From an uncultured Hoeflea sp. (GTDB taxonomy: Bacteria > Pseudomonadota > Alphaproteobacteria > Rhizobiales > Rhizobiaceae), in contig NZ_CANMVK010000005.1 in the NCBI RefSeq assembly GCF_947501405.1, positions 124,001 through 188,000 on the forward strand: 64,000 nt of DNA. Direction: 5' to 3'. How positions within the stretch are numbered: position 1 is the first letter of the stretch; the number at the start of each line of letters is the position of its first letter. Both the position numbers and the translations under genes were made by a program. Shown one piece after another: positions 1-8,494 of the stretch. The notes beneath the pieces are model-generated. The model saw only the letters and a program-made list of their open reading frames with translations. It was not told the DNA's origin and made no database searches.

Positions 1-12
1 ATTCCCGCGCAC

Positions 13-246
13 TCATTGCAACGGATTGCCGCGGTCCAGCATCTTTGCGTAGAAGGCTGCCCGGACATCGCGCACACCGATGTTCGCCTCGGGGTTTACA
101 CCAATGTCGCGCATCAGCTTTTGATCCGGAACCTCAACATCGATGGACACGCGGGTGTCCGCTCCGGCGTTGATCCGCCGGCACAGCTTCGCCAGTTCGC
201 GAAGCCACGGCAAGCGGCCCCGCGAAACGTTTGTCGCATCGCTCAT
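13..246 (-). CDS. Small hypothetical protein, DUF1127-like C-terminal pattern
   Basis: This encodes about 77 residues. I chose the ATG at 246 because AAAGGAAAGAG sits just before it; an in-frame ATG further upstream (306) has no such site. The C-terminal half carries 'LMRDIGV', which resembles the 'MLRDIGL' core of DUF1127 proteins, small rhizobial proteins tied to RNA and phosphate metabolism, but the N-terminal half does not look like a typical DUF1127 helix. No signal peptide or membrane segment is visible. It is divergent from the LysR gene at 344, a common arrangement for a LysR target, so regulation by that protein is possible. The function is unknown and the family assignment is tentative. 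Confidence 0.6.
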   Translation of the reverse strand: MSDATNVSRGRLPWLRELAKLCRRINAGADTRVSIDVEVPDQKLMRDIGVNPEANIGVRDVRAAFYAKMLDRGNPLQ

Positions 247-343
247 AACTCTTTCCTTTTGATATGTTTTGACGTTAGTTTGACGAGTGAATGCCTGAAA
301 TTCCAACGGAATTACCGTCTGTGCCTATAAAGAGAACTTATCG

Positions 344-1276
344 ATGAAATTGTCGCGGAAGTTCCCGCTCAATGCCTTGCGGGTGTTCGAGGCTGTCGCT
401 CGCCACGGCAGCTTTTCACGCGCGGCGGTACAGTTGGGCATGACCCAGACGGCAGTGAGCTATCAGATCAAGCTTTTGGAGGATGTTCTCGGCGAGCAGC
501 TCTTCCTGCGTCAGCCACGGCAGATCGTTACCACCGATGCGGCCGAACGCATGCTGCCCAATGTCGGAAAAGCCTTCGAACTGCTTGAAGACGCCATGCT
601 GTCGGCGCGGCAGGCTTCCAACGAGACCCTGGAGATTCACTCTTCGCCGACCTTCGCCTCGCACTGGCTGGCCCGTAATCTCGGCAGTTTCCAGCTTGCC
701 TACCCGGCGATTGCCGTCAGGTTATTGCGGGTGAGCAAGATCACCGACTTCAACCGCGATCCGGCGGACATCAGCATGCGCTGGGGTGCGGGTCCCTGGC
801 CTGGACACGAATGCCACCTGCTTGGCCGGTTCTCCTATGCACCAATGCTCAGCCCGGCGCTTGCGGAAAGCGTCGGTGGTCTGAACGAGCCCCGCGATCT
901 TCTCAAATTGCCGATCATCGGCGCCCAGCAGAAATCCTGGCTGAGATGGTTTGCCGCAGCGGGCGTGAAGGAGCCGGATCTTTCAGCGCACAGGCCGCAC
1001 AATTACCTTGAGCAGGATCTTTGTGGCAATGCCGCCCTGGCCGGCCATGGCATCGCCATTCTCAATCACATCTACTTTGCCGAGGAACTGGCCAGCGGCC
1101 GGTTGATCGCGCCATTCAACCATCATTGCAGCGATGACATCGGCATCTGGCTTGTCCATCCGAAAAACCGCCGTAACGCTCCCAAGGTCAAGGCATTCCG
1201 GGAATGGGTCCGGCAGGCGGTCGCCTCCGATATGCTGCGAACCGAACCCGCGCCTGGTGAGGCTGGCTCGGACTAA
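344..1276 (+). CDS. LysR family transcriptional regulator, GcvA-like
   Basis: This 310-residue protein has the usual LysR layout. The N-terminal winged helix-turn-helix (about 5-65) includes 'LNALRVFEAVARHGSFSRAA' and 'MTQTAVSYQIKLLE'. It is followed by a periplasmic-binding-protein-like effector domain, where 'ISMRWGAG' and the Trp-rich stretch match the GcvA/AmpR branch. The ATG at 344 follows AAAGAGA. The small gene at 13-246 is divergent and shares the roughly 97-bp gap, so it is the likeliest local target. The stop codon interlocks with that of the convergent methyltransferase. The effector cannot be told from sequence; GcvA itself responds to glycine, but this branch has many functions. 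Confidence 0.9.
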   Translation: MKLSRKFPLNALRVFEAVARHGSFSRAAVQLGMTQTAVSYQIKLLEDVLGEQLFLRQPRQIVTTDAAERMLPNVGKAFELLEDAMLSARQASNETLEIHSSPTFASHWLARNLGSFQLAYPAIAVRLLRVSKITDFNRDPADISMRWGAGPWPGHECHLLGRFSYAPMLSPALAESVGGLNEPRDLLKLPIIGAQQKSWLRWFAAAGVKEPDLSAHRPHNYLEQDLCGNAALAGHGIAILNHIYFAEELASGRLIAPFNHHCSDDIGIWLVHPKNRRNAPKVKAFREWVRQAVASDMLRTEPAPGEAGSD

Positions 1277-1908
1277 GCGAGAACCTCAAAGACATGGGTG
1301 CTGACCAGCACCTCCGGCTCATCGAGCACAAAGGCTCGGAATGGAGGGCTCTGCTCCAATGGCCGCCAGGCTCCCTGCGCGGAGAGTCCGCCGATAACGC
1401 CCGCGAAGCCGCCGCTTTCGAAGATCTTGTCGCGCACGGTAAAGATCGCATGGCCGCCGGGACGGGTGATCCGGCAGAGTTCGGCAAGGCTTGAGGCCGG
1501 TGCATGCCCTTCGGTGAAGACGCCGGTCGAAAGGAAGGCTGCAAAATGATTGTCGTCCCAGGGCAGCGTCTCGCCCAGCGTTGCCTGCTTGAGTGCGGTA
1601 TAGGCGCTGCGGGTCTCTGCCACCTGCAGCATCTCCTTTGAGATATCGAGCCCCTCGATCCGCCTGTAGCCGAGCGCTGCGAGACAGGGGCCGGACAGTC
1701 CGGTGCCGCAGCCTGCGTCAAGCAAAGGCCCGTCGCCGGGCGCGACGTAACGGGCCACCCAGGCGAGAACCTGAAACGGCAGGCAGTAGCCGGCGGCCAG
1801 GGTGTCGCGGTCATAGGCTACCGCCCACGCTGCATAGGCTGCGCTCAGTTCCTCGGGCGTAGTGGCTGCATAGACCTGCGCAAGCGGATCCGGGGTCTTG
1901 TCGGTCAC
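1273..1908 (-). CDS. Class I SAM-dependent methyltransferase
   Basis: The 211-residue product has a Rossmann-type methyltransferase core. Motif I 'LLDAGCGTG' lies at about 62-70 and the acidic post-motif 'GLDISKEML' at 87-94, followed by 'RPGGHAIFTVRD' typical of motif III. The first 60 residues form a helical cap ('AYAAWAVAYDRD') often seen in small-molecule methyltransferases of the UbiE/Williams-Beuren-like group. The substrate cannot be predicted. It is convergent with the LysR gene and the two stop codons overlap within the four bases CTAA. No signal peptide is seen, so it is cytosolic. Confidence 0.85.
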   Translation of the reverse strand: MTDKTPDPLAQVYAATTPEELSAAYAAWAVAYDRDTLAAGYCLPFQVLAWVARYVAPGDGPLLDAGCGTGLSGPCLAALGYRRIEGLDISKEMLQVAETRSAYTALKQATLGETLPWDDNHFAAFLSTGVFTEGHAPASSLAELCRITRPGGHAIFTVRDKIFESGGFAGVIGGLSAQGAWRPLEQSPPFRAFVLDEPEVLVSTHVFEVLA

Positions 1909-1955
1909 GGCGCTCTCCCTACCTCGGTCAGCCTAGTGCCGCCCATTTGCAGGGG

Positions 1956-2231
1956 CTAGCGGTTCCGCTCCAGTTGCATCTGAAAATATTGCCGCTGTTG
2001 TTCGGGGATCTCCTCGATTACAACCCGACCCTGGCGCAACTGGTGCAGGAACATCGCCTCGGCGTTTGGATCACTGAACTCGAAACTCGGGTTGAGCTGC
2101 GGTGTCAGGATCGGGTCGTAAAGCCGGCCTGACTGGATCGCATCGAGCCTGCGGCCGGTGCGGTTTGAATCCGCCCAGACAACGGCCGGGAGTAAAATCA
2201 GCCCAATCAGGGCTATCAGCAACGGGCGCAT
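1956..2231 (-). CDS. Small secreted or periplasmic hypothetical protein
   Basis: This is a 91-residue protein when started at the ATG at 2231, which has AAAGGAG eight bases upstream; the ATG at 2252 has no such site. The N-terminus is a typical signal peptide (hydrophobic 'LLIALIGLILLPAVVWA', cleavage probably after the Ala before 'DSN'). The mature part is short, charged and Gln/Arg-rich at the end ('EEIPEQQRQYFQMQ') with no known domain that I recognise. It stands alone between two genes on the same strand. The function is unknown. Confidence 0.7.
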   Translation of the reverse strand: MRPLLIALIGLILLPAVVWADSNRTGRRLDAIQSGRLYDPILTPQLNPSFEFSDPNAEAMFLHQLRQGRVVIEEIPEQQRQYFQMQLERNR

Positions 2232-2472
2232 TTTCCAGGCTCCTTTGGGCAATCTTCGTATCCGGGCATGGCGCTTATGTGGGGTCGCCGTCCCGCGTCG
2301 CCAAGGGCTTTACGGATCATTCTGCGCCGTCGCATAAGTCTAAGCCCGCAAGCATCAGCCGTCCGGCAACATAGGGCCTGTTCGCGTGCATGACGTTTGC
2401 AATTGCTTGGGCCATGCACTCATGGTCCCGTGGATAGCCGACAAGCCATTCGTCCAGATGACCGGTTCGAAC

Positions 2473-3327
2473 CTACTCGTTGGTCTTTCGCCGTGGGCTG
2501 AACAGCGGCGTATCCGAGGCGCCGTTTTCGACATAGTGGATGGACGCGAGCTGGCGCATCCGCCGCATCCGGCCGGATCCGTCATATGCCAGAGCGACGA
2601 ACAGCAGCATGAAAGCTGCCAGATTGACCAGCGTCGCGATCGATACCACCAGTTGCGGCGGCTGGCCATAGGGCGGCAGCCCCGCCATGATCGCGCCGCC
2701 AGCAACTGACAGCGGATAATTGAGCACGTCGTGAAGCTCGGTGACCTGGCTTACCGGAACGCCCGCATGGGGCAGGAGCGCCAGGACCAGATCCGACGAC
2801 ACCCAAAGACATGTCGCGATGTAAATTGCGCCCACCGGAATGCTGCCAAAGAGCCGGGTTCGGGTAATTGACCCGGCAAAACCCGGCATGTGTTCCAGCT
2901 TCAGGCAAAACAGTGTGCCGAGCGCCAGCAATGGCAGGAGATCGAACAGGCTCCAGCGCGGAAAATACAGAATCGCTCCGGCAAAATCTGTTCCCCAGGC
3001 GCTGTCGAGCACGAACAGCGACGGCAGGTTGGGCAACATCAGCGACAGTGGCACCAGCCCCCAGAACATCGAGCCGATCGCCCGGCCGCGGCGTGCAAAG
3101 GCGATCACTGCGATCACTGCCGCAGCAATCAGCATCAGCGGTTTCAGCCACAGGCCCAGAACCGGTGCCGCGGCCCCGCAGATGCCGCCGCTGACACAGC
3201 CCTTGCCGGCGATCACCGGAACCAGAAACCACAATGCCTGGCCATAAAACAGTGTCGCCAGAGAATACAGACCGATGAACGCCATGAACCAGAACAGGAA
3301 TTGTCCGGAAGAAAGACTGGCAGTCAT
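2473..3327 (-). CDS. Multi-pass membrane protein of unknown function, probably stress-induced
   Basis: The product has 284 residues from the ATG at 3327, which has AAGGG seven bases upstream; a GTG at 3333 is too close to that site. It has about seven hydrophobic segments, the first at 8-28, with short loops and a basic cytoplasmic tail ending 'SPRRKTNE'. Two cysteines in 'GKGCVSGGICG' sit between the second and third segments and could form a disulfide or metal site. I recognise no family. A near-perfect EcfG-type promoter lies on the same strand about 130 bp upstream (3466-3490), suggesting general-stress control. The ABC operon further upstream is on the same strand, but the 200-bp gap and own promoter argue for separate transcription. 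Confidence 0.75.
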   Translation of the reverse strand: MTASLSSGQFLFWFMAFIGLYSLATLFYGQALWFLVPVIAGKGCVSGGICGAAAPVLGLWLKPLMLIAAAVIAVIAFARRGRAIGSMFWGLVPLSLMLPNLPSLFVLDSAWGTDFAGAILYFPRWSLFDLLPLLALGTLFCLKLEHMPGFAGSITRTRLFGSIPVGAIYIATCLWVSSDLVLALLPHAGVPVSQVTELHDVLNYPLSVAGGAIMAGLPPYGQPPQLVVSIATLVNLAAFMLLFVALAYDGSGRMRRMRQLASIHYVENGASDTPLFSPRRKTNE

Positions 3328-3465
3328 GATCACACCCTTGGGTTGTTACACCCCGATAGGCCCGAATGGGACTTAACAAAGCCTTACGCTGGGTTTCGAT
3401 TTTGAAAAAGTGTGAATTTTTTTCGTAGCTTACCAGAATTTCCAATTTGATTTTAGGGGGTTTTC

Positions 3466-3490
3466 AACGGCGCGCCGAACCTCCGGTTCC
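3466..3490 (-). promoter_or_regulatory. EcfG (RpoE2)-type general stress promoter
   Basis: Read on the minus strand this is GGAAC, 16 bases, then CGTT, followed by GAAAA. It exactly fits the alphaproteobacterial EcfG/RpoE2 consensus (GGAAC-N16/17-CGTT). Transcription would start near 3459 and run into the membrane-protein gene starting at 3327, leaving a leader of about 130 bases. Two further copies occur in the window, before carD and rpoH2. Confidence 0.75.
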
Positions 3491-3535
3491 GGCCTGGCAG
3501 TGAGCTTGTTGCACAACCATTTGGGCAAAGACCGG

Positions 3536-4372
3536 TCAGCCGCCGTTGCCGGCGGAGCGTTCCTCGTCGGCTCGGCGCAGGCGTTTTTCGAGCGCTCTGA
3601 GACCAAGCGACAGGCTCACCGTGAGCAGCAGATAAACATAGGCAACGATCGAATAGGTCTCGAAAAACCGGAACGAGCCGGACGCGTAGACCTTGCCCAT
3701 CTGCGTGAGATCGGCCACGCCGAGCACCGAGACCAGCGAGGAATCCTTGATCATGGCGATGAAATCATTGCCCAGCGGCGGCAGGATGGTGCGAATAGCC
3801 TGCGGCAGCACGATGAAGCGGAAGCGCTGCAGCCGCGTCAGCCCAAGCGCCTTGGCGGCTTCGATCTGGCCTGCATCGACGGCCAGGATGCCGGCTCGGA
3901 ACACTTCGGAAATGAAGGCCGAATAGCCGATGGTTAGCGCAATGATCGCCCGCCACAGCAGCGAGACGTCGCGCACCCGCATAGGCTCGATCCAGCCCGC
4001 CTCGATCAGTGGCGTCATGGCGAAATTCCAGGCGATCACGAAACCCGGGGCACCAACAAAGGCGATGTAGAACAGCAAGACCAGGATCGGAATCCCGCGA
4101 ATGATCTCCACGTAGAAGCGCGCGATCTGTCTGAGCGCCAGCGAATTGGATAGTCCCATGACCGCCAGCAGCAACCCGAACAGTGTGGCCAGCGTGAACC
4201 CCACCAGCGTGACGAACACGGTGATCCCCACGCCCTTGGAAACAATCGCGAAAATCTGGCTGTAGAGGTCATTGACGGCGATTTGCACCGCCAGAAACAG
4301 CGCCAGCGCACCGGCAGCGGCCAGCCACCAGGGAAAATCGCCTTTCTCCGCGGCGGGTGGCGTCAGCGCCAT
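3536..4372 (-). CDS. Polar amino acid ABC transporter permease (HisM family)
   Basis: The 278-residue inner-membrane permease starts at the ATG at 4372. The longer open frame runs into the upstream GNAT gene; a GTG at 4384 is an alternative. Features are an N-terminal hydrophobic segment, the family motif 'EIIRGIPILVLLFYIAF', and the EAA loop 'EAAKALGLTRLQRFRFIVLPQ' (cut here to the key part) that docks on the ATPase. The C-terminus is Arg-rich. It is last in an operon with a binding protein (4910-5722) and an acetyltransferase between them. No ATPase gene is present on either side, so the transporter must borrow one encoded elsewhere. The substrate is probably a polar amino acid, not resolved. 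Confidence 0.88.
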   Translation of the reverse strand: MALTPPAAEKGDFPWWLAAAGALALFLAVQIAVNDLYSQIFAIVSKGVGITVFVTLVGFTLATLFGLLLAVMGLSNSLALRQIARFYVEIIRGIPILVLLFYIAFVGAPGFVIAWNFAMTPLIEAGWIEPMRVRDVSLLWRAIIALTIGYSAFISEVFRAGILAVDAGQIEAAKALGLTRLQRFRFIVLPQAIRTILPPLGNDFIAMIKDSSLVSVLGVADLTQMGKVYASGSFRFFETYSIVAYVYLLLTVSLSLGLRALEKRLRRADEERSAGNGG

Positions 4373-4391
4373 GGGCGGACGCACCCCGTCG

Positions 4392-4913
4392 TCACAGTTC
4401 ACCGCTGTAGAAGGATGGCGCGGGACGCACAAACATCTGCTCGCTGACGCCGCCCTGCCACTGGTCCGAACTCTCTTGCTTCTCCAGTCCGAAGCCGAAT
4501 TGCTCGTAAAGCGCACGTGCGGCATCGAGACCGGCAAAGGTGGTCAGCCAGATCGGTCCGGCGGCGACACTGTCGGAATGGCTGATGGCGCGCGCCAGCA
4601 ATTGCTTGCCAAGCCCGCTGCCGCGCTCACCGTCCGAGACCACGAACCAGCGCAGATGGGCGCCCGCGTCGCCGCCGCCGCTCACATCAAGGCTGACCGA
4701 TCCGACCAGCTGCTCGCCGCGCCAGGCGGTTAGAAACAGATCCCGGTAGCGGTCGAACCGGCCGAGGAAATCGGCCATCTCCGCCGCCACCTTGGTTTCA
4801 AACGCCAGGCCGAAACCCCAGTCGCGCGCGTAGTATTCCATGTGAAGGCCGAGCACGCTTGCAAGTGCGCCCGGCTTGTATCCGGCGAACGTGATCTGCA
4901 CGGCGCCGCTCAA
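4392..4913 (-). CDS. GNAT family N-acetyltransferase inside an amino-acid transport operon
   Basis: The 173-residue product shows the GNAT fold. The acetyl-CoA-binding loop is '[16 protein letters not shown]' (Q/RxxGxG/A type), followed by '[20 protein letters not shown]', the usual beta-bulge and helix near the end. Its ATG overlaps the stop of the binding-protein gene (ATGA), and its stop lies 20 bases before the permease start, so all three are translationally linked. The acceptor is unknown; the context suggests it acetylates the amino acid or amine imported by the transporter. Cytosolic, no signal peptide. Confidence 0.85.
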   Translation of the reverse strand: MSGAVQITFAGYKPGALASVLGLHMEYYARDWGFGLAFETKVAAEMADFLGRFDRYRDLFLTAWRGEQLVGSVSLDVSGGGDAGAHLRWFVVSDGERGSGLGKQLLARAISHSDSVAAGPIWLTTFAGLDAARALYEQFGFGLEKQESSDQWQGGVSEQMFVRPAPSFYSGEL

Positions 4914-5722
4914 CCGCCGAGCTTATAGTCGAGGAACCACTTCTTGTTGAGCGCGTCGATGGTGCCGTCCGCCTTCATCGCCGCAATCGCCGCATTGATC
5001 GGGGCGGCCAGTTCCGAGCCCTTGGGGAAGATGAAACCGAAATCCTCGGTGCCCATGGCTTCGCCGATCAGTTTGAGACCGCCATCAGACGCCTCGACAT
5101 AGCCTTTGCCGGCGGTGCCGTCGGTGAGCACCAGATCGACATCGCCGGTCCTGAGCGCCTGCACAGTGGCCCCGAAGGTTTCCATCAGCTTGATCCGCGG
5201 ATTCTGTTCATTGCCGTCGAGCACATTGTAGACTGCGACATAGAACGGTGTGGTGCCGGCCTGGGCGCCAATCAGCCCGTCCTCGAGCTGTGCGAAGGAT
5301 TCCGCATCGGTGAAGCGGTCTTCGTCGCCACGAACCAGCATGAACATTTCCGAACGCATATAGGGATCGGAAAAATCCACCTTCTCCATGCGCTCTTCCT
5401 TGATGGTGATCCCGGTCATGCCGATGTGGTATTGCGCATCCGAGACCGCCTGGATCATCGCGTCCCAGGAGGTGTTCTGGTACTCGACCTTGAAATTGAG
5501 CCGTTTGGCGATCTCATTCATCGCGTCATATTCCCAGCCGATCTGCTCCCCGGTCTTCGGGTCGATGAATTGCAGCGGCGGATAGGCGTTCTCGGTGACG
5601 ACCACCACTTCCTGGCCGCCCAGATCCGGTAGATCCTGGGCCTGCGCAGCGGTGGACAGGATGAGGCCGGAAAGACCGAAAGCGGCTGCGGCCGCCAATG
5701 CGGCGTGTTTGAACATGGTCAT
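4910..5722 (-). CDS. Amino acid ABC transporter substrate-binding protein
   Basis: This 270-residue periplasmic protein begins with a signal peptide ('[23 protein letters not shown]', cleavage after AQA near residue 28). The family-3 solute-binding pattern follows: '[14 protein letters not shown]', 'WDAMIQAV', '[24 protein letters not shown]' (shortened) and '[14 protein letters not shown]'. The first ATG has AGGGGA before it, which supports this start. The 'GMTGIT' segment places it with polar/arginine-glutamine binders, but the ligand is not predictable. It is first in a three-gene operon with GNAT and permease, and no ATPase follows. Confidence 0.9.
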   Translation of the reverse strand: MTMFKHAALAAAAAFGLSGLILSTAAQAQDLPDLGGQEVVVVTENAYPPLQFIDPKTGEQIGWEYDAMNEIAKRLNFKVEYQNTSWDAMIQAVSDAQYHIGMTGITIKEERMEKVDFSDPYMRSEMFMLVRGDEDRFTDAESFAQLEDGLIGAQAGTTPFYVAVYNVLDGNEQNPRIKLMETFGATVQALRTGDVDLVLTDGTAGKGYVEASDGGLKLIGEAMGTEDFGFIFPKGSELAAPINAAIAAMKADGTIDALNKKWFLDYKLGG

Positions 5723-6043
5723 GGCAATTTCCCCTATGAGGTCTCGGGACAGAACAGTCTGGCGCGGCCGAAACCGGCCGTTTAGCGCAAGTCCGTACTT
5801 TGCAATGACGCTGCATGCGCCGCAAGGGGGCGAGAGCGGATTGGTTTTGAACGCATTGGCCTGCGCCTTGCTGATTGGATGGCCGGGGCCGATCTTTTGG
5901 CGTGCGTTCGGTACAGCGTTGCGGCCGGTCTGAGATGGATTTGTGGGCTTGGCGTTTCCCTTAGCGGATCGCTAACCATATCGATTAGCGACAGTTTTAG
6001 CTTTTTCTGGCCAAATCACTCCTGCGGGTGAAGGGGAAGCAGT
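5723..6043 (+). other. Divergent intergenic region between ABC operon and diguanylate cyclase
   Basis: These 321 bases have no credible gene. They hold the leader of the binding-protein gene on the minus strand and the promoter region of the cyclase on the plus strand. The only distinct element I see is the TTAGCG-GAT-CGCTAA inverted repeat at 5961-5975, with a third TTAGCG half-site at 5985-5990. Confidence 0.6.
5961..5990. promoter_or_regulatory. Inverted repeat TTAGCG-GAT-CGCTAA plus extra half-site
   Basis: A perfect 6-bp inverted repeat with a 3-bp centre is followed by another TTAGCG starting 24 bases after the first. It ends 54 bases before the diguanylate cyclase start, a plausible operator position. 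The binding protein is unknown. Confidence 0.4.
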
Positions 6044-7522
6044 ATGACTGGTGTTGAGAGCGGGAAAAGCCGAAATCTGGCGGCCGCAATCTATCTGTGG
6101 TGCGGGCTGGTGCTGGCGGCGTTCGCGATGTCTGGCGTTCTGATCCTGACCATGGCTTGCGTGATCGCTGACGCCGCCCATCTGGAGGACGAAAGATCCC
6201 TTATCCTGCACGATGTCGAGCAGCAGATCATGATGCTGGCGCGCGATCAGGCGCAGATATCCCATTGGGATGAAGCCGTGTTGGCGTTGACCGGCCAAAT
6301 TGACCGCGACTTCGTCGAAACGGAAATCGCCGGCTGGTTGTGGGAGGATTTCGGGATCGACACCAGTGTGGTGGTTGCGCCGGACGACAGTCCGGTGGTC
6401 ATGGTTCGCCGCGACCAGGTCCTGGCACCATCTGAAGCCGGGGCTGTCATCGCCGATACGGCAGATCTGATCGAGGCGGCGCGGCAGATCTATCTCGCGC
6501 GCCGCACGAAACGGCAAGACGGTTATGTGGTGGCCGGAAATCCACTCGAGGGATCCGATCCGATCTACATCGCCGACGTTCGCCCGGTCGCGGGCCGGAT
6601 GATGTTCGTGATCGCTCAGGCGATTATTCCCGACCGCGACGCCCGGCTTGCCGACGGCCCGCCGCTGGTGCTGACGACCCTCAAGCCCGCGGCGGTCAAC
6701 TTGCTCGCGGATCTGAATGGTCACGACGATCATGGCGGTCTCGCCATCGTGGGCGCCGGTGAGATTCCCGAACACATGGCCTGGATACCGGTGGGAATCG
6801 AAGGCGATGCCCATGAGGCGTTTGCGGTGTGGGAGATGAGCTATCCGTCGGACATCATTCTGGCCCGGTCGATTGCGCCGCTTATGGGGCTGTTGATCAT
6901 TGCCGCGGCGGCGTTGCTGCTGGTGGCGCGCCGATCAAGTGCAGCACTTACCGCTCTGCAGCAAAGCGAACAAAACAACCGGTTCATGGCGCTGCATGAC
7001 GCATTGACCGAATTGCCCAACCGGGTTCACCTCGATCAGGCGCTGGAGCGGATCATCGCCGGCGGCGGCCCTGACCGGTGTGCAATCCTTTGTCTCGATC
7101 TCGACCGCTTCAAGACGGTCAATGACACCTATGGCCATCATGCCGGCGATGTGGTCATCAAGGTCATCGCACAACGCATTCAACGCATTGTGGGTGACGC
7201 GGGCATGGCGGCGCGCCTTGGCGGTGACGAGTTTATCGTGCTGCTTCATGACGCGCTCGATCACCACAGCGTACTTACGCGCTGCGAGCAGTTGATTGCC
7301 AGTGTTTGCCGACCGGTGGCCTTTGAAGGCGGATTGGCCGATGTCGGCGCAAGCATTGGTGTTGCATGGTGGCCGGACAATGGGTTGACGGCCAATGCGG
7401 TGATCCGAAGCGCCGACGAAGCCCTCTATCTTGCCAAGAAGCAGGGCGGTGCACGGGTCTGTTTCGCAGCCTCGGCAGCGCCGCACGAGAACGCAAAGAC
7501 CACAAGCCCGGTCGCCGCTTGA
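6044..7522 (+). CDS. Membrane diguanylate cyclase, CHASE4-GGDEF
   Basis: The 492-residue product has two membrane segments (about 13-38 and 281-301) flanking a periplasmic region of about 240 residues. That region carries 'ISHWDEAV', the DxxxxxWD-type CHASE4 signature. After the second segment comes a GGDEF domain: 'HDALTELPNR', 'LDLDRFKTVNDTYGHHAGD' and the active motif 'RLGGDEFIVLL'. It would make cyclic di-GMP in response to an extracytoplasmic signal. The usual RxxD inhibitory site five residues before the active motif is absent (the residues are G-D-A-G), so product feedback is probably lost. No EAL domain. The ATG at 6044 has GAAGGGGAAG before it. It is a single-gene unit. Confidence 0.92.
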   Translation: MTGVESGKSRNLAAAIYLWCGLVLAAFAMSGVLILTMACVIADAAHLEDERSLILHDVEQQIMMLARDQAQISHWDEAVLALTGQIDRDFVETEIAGWLWEDFGIDTSVVVAPDDSPVVMVRRDQVLAPSEAGAVIADTADLIEAARQIYLARRTKRQDGYVVAGNPLEGSDPIYIADVRPVAGRMMFVIAQAIIPDRDARLADGPPLVLTTLKPAAVNLLADLNGHDDHGGLAIVGAGEIPEHMAWIPVGIEGDAHEAFAVWEMSYPSDIILARSIAPLMGLLIIAAAALLLVARRSSAALTALQQSEQNNRFMALHDALTELPNRVHLDQALERIIAGGGPDRCAILCLDLDRFKTVNDTYGHHAGDVVIKVIAQRIQRIVGDAGMAARLGGDEFIVLLHDALDHHSVLTRCEQLIASVCRPVAFEGGLADVGASIGVAWWPDNGLTANAVIRSADEALYLAKKQGGARVCFAASAAPHENAKTTSPVAA

Positions 7523-7689
7523 GCCAGGCGCCTTCGGATCGCGATTACCGCCAGGCCATGACTTGATCGGTGCGGGTGGCTGCGGGCGGAAGGGTTGAGC
7601 GGGCCGCAGTGAATTTGCAAAGTCCAGCAATCAGGCTAACAACGGTGTGCGTTGAGACAAGTGCCGCAACGCACTGAGGGAGCCGTTCA

Positions 7690-8466
7690 ATGCCGCGTTT
7701 TGCCGCCAATCTGTCGATGATGTTTGCCGAATTGCCGTTTCAGGAGCGGTTTCGGGCGGCGGCGGATGCCGGGTTCGACGCGGTGGAGTTTCTGTTTCCC
7801 TATGGTCATGCGGCAACCGACATTGCCGGCTGGCGAAAAGCCGCAGGGGTCGAACAGGCGCTGTTCAATCTGCCGCCGGGCGACTGGGAGGCCGGCGAAC
7901 GTGGTCTGGCGGCGCTTCCCGACCGCCGTGCCGAGTTCGAGGAGTCTGTGGACGTGGCGCTGGCCTATGCCAAGGCGTTGGGTGCAAGTCGGTTGCATGT
8001 CATGGCGGGGATTGCCAAGACAAGCAGCCGCACGCACCGGAGCGCCTATCTGGCCGCGCTCGACTTTGCGGCGGAGGCGGCCAAGGCTCAGGATGTGACT
8101 GTGCTGATCGAGCCTATCAATCCGCGCGACATGCCGGGATATTTCTTAAATGATTTCGATCTCGCGGCCGAGCTGCTTGGCGAATTGAGCCGTGAAAACG
8201 TGAAACTGCAATTCGACATCTATCATCGGCAGGTACTTCACGGCGATGTTCTGACAGCGCTCGAGCGGATGCTGCCGCTGATCGGACATGTGCAGATTGC
8301 CGCGGTTCCCGGTCGCAACGAACCCGGCAGTGGCGAACTTGATGATTTCCGCGTGCTGCGGGCGCTTGACGATCTTGGATATGACGGCTTTGTCGGCTGT
8401 GAATACCGTCCCAAAGGCTCGACGCTGGCGGGCCTCGATTGGCGCGCGCGTTTTGAGGCGGGATGA
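7690..8466 (+). CDS. hyi: Hydroxypyruvate isomerase
   Basis: The 258-residue product is a full-length member of the xylose-isomerase-like TIM-barrel family. Visible landmarks are 'FAANLSMMF' at the start, 'GFDAVEFLFPY', 'LIEPIN' (Glu141), 'QFDIYH' (Asp176), His200 in 'IGHVQIA', and 'GCEYRP' (Glu238). The two glutamates match the catalytic/metal pair of E. coli Hyi. It interconverts hydroxypyruvate and tartronate semialdehyde; OtnI-type 2-oxo-tetronate isomerases are close relatives and cannot be excluded. GAGGGAG lies just before the ATG. No glyoxylate-pathway neighbours (gcl, glxR) are present, which is unusual for hyi. Confidence 0.85.
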   Translation: MPRFAANLSMMFAELPFQERFRAAADAGFDAVEFLFPYGHAATDIAGWRKAAGVEQALFNLPPGDWEAGERGLAALPDRRAEFEESVDVALAYAKALGASRLHVMAGIAKTSSRTHRSAYLAALDFAAEAAKAQDVTVLIEPINPRDMPGYFLNDFDLAAELLGELSRENVKLQFDIYHRQVLHGDVLTALERMLPLIGHVQIAAVPGRNEPGSGELDDFRVLRALDDLGYDGFVGCEYRPKGSTLAGLDWRARFEAG

Positions 8467-8494
8467 TCCGGCTCAAGGCATCCTTGCGGCTCGG

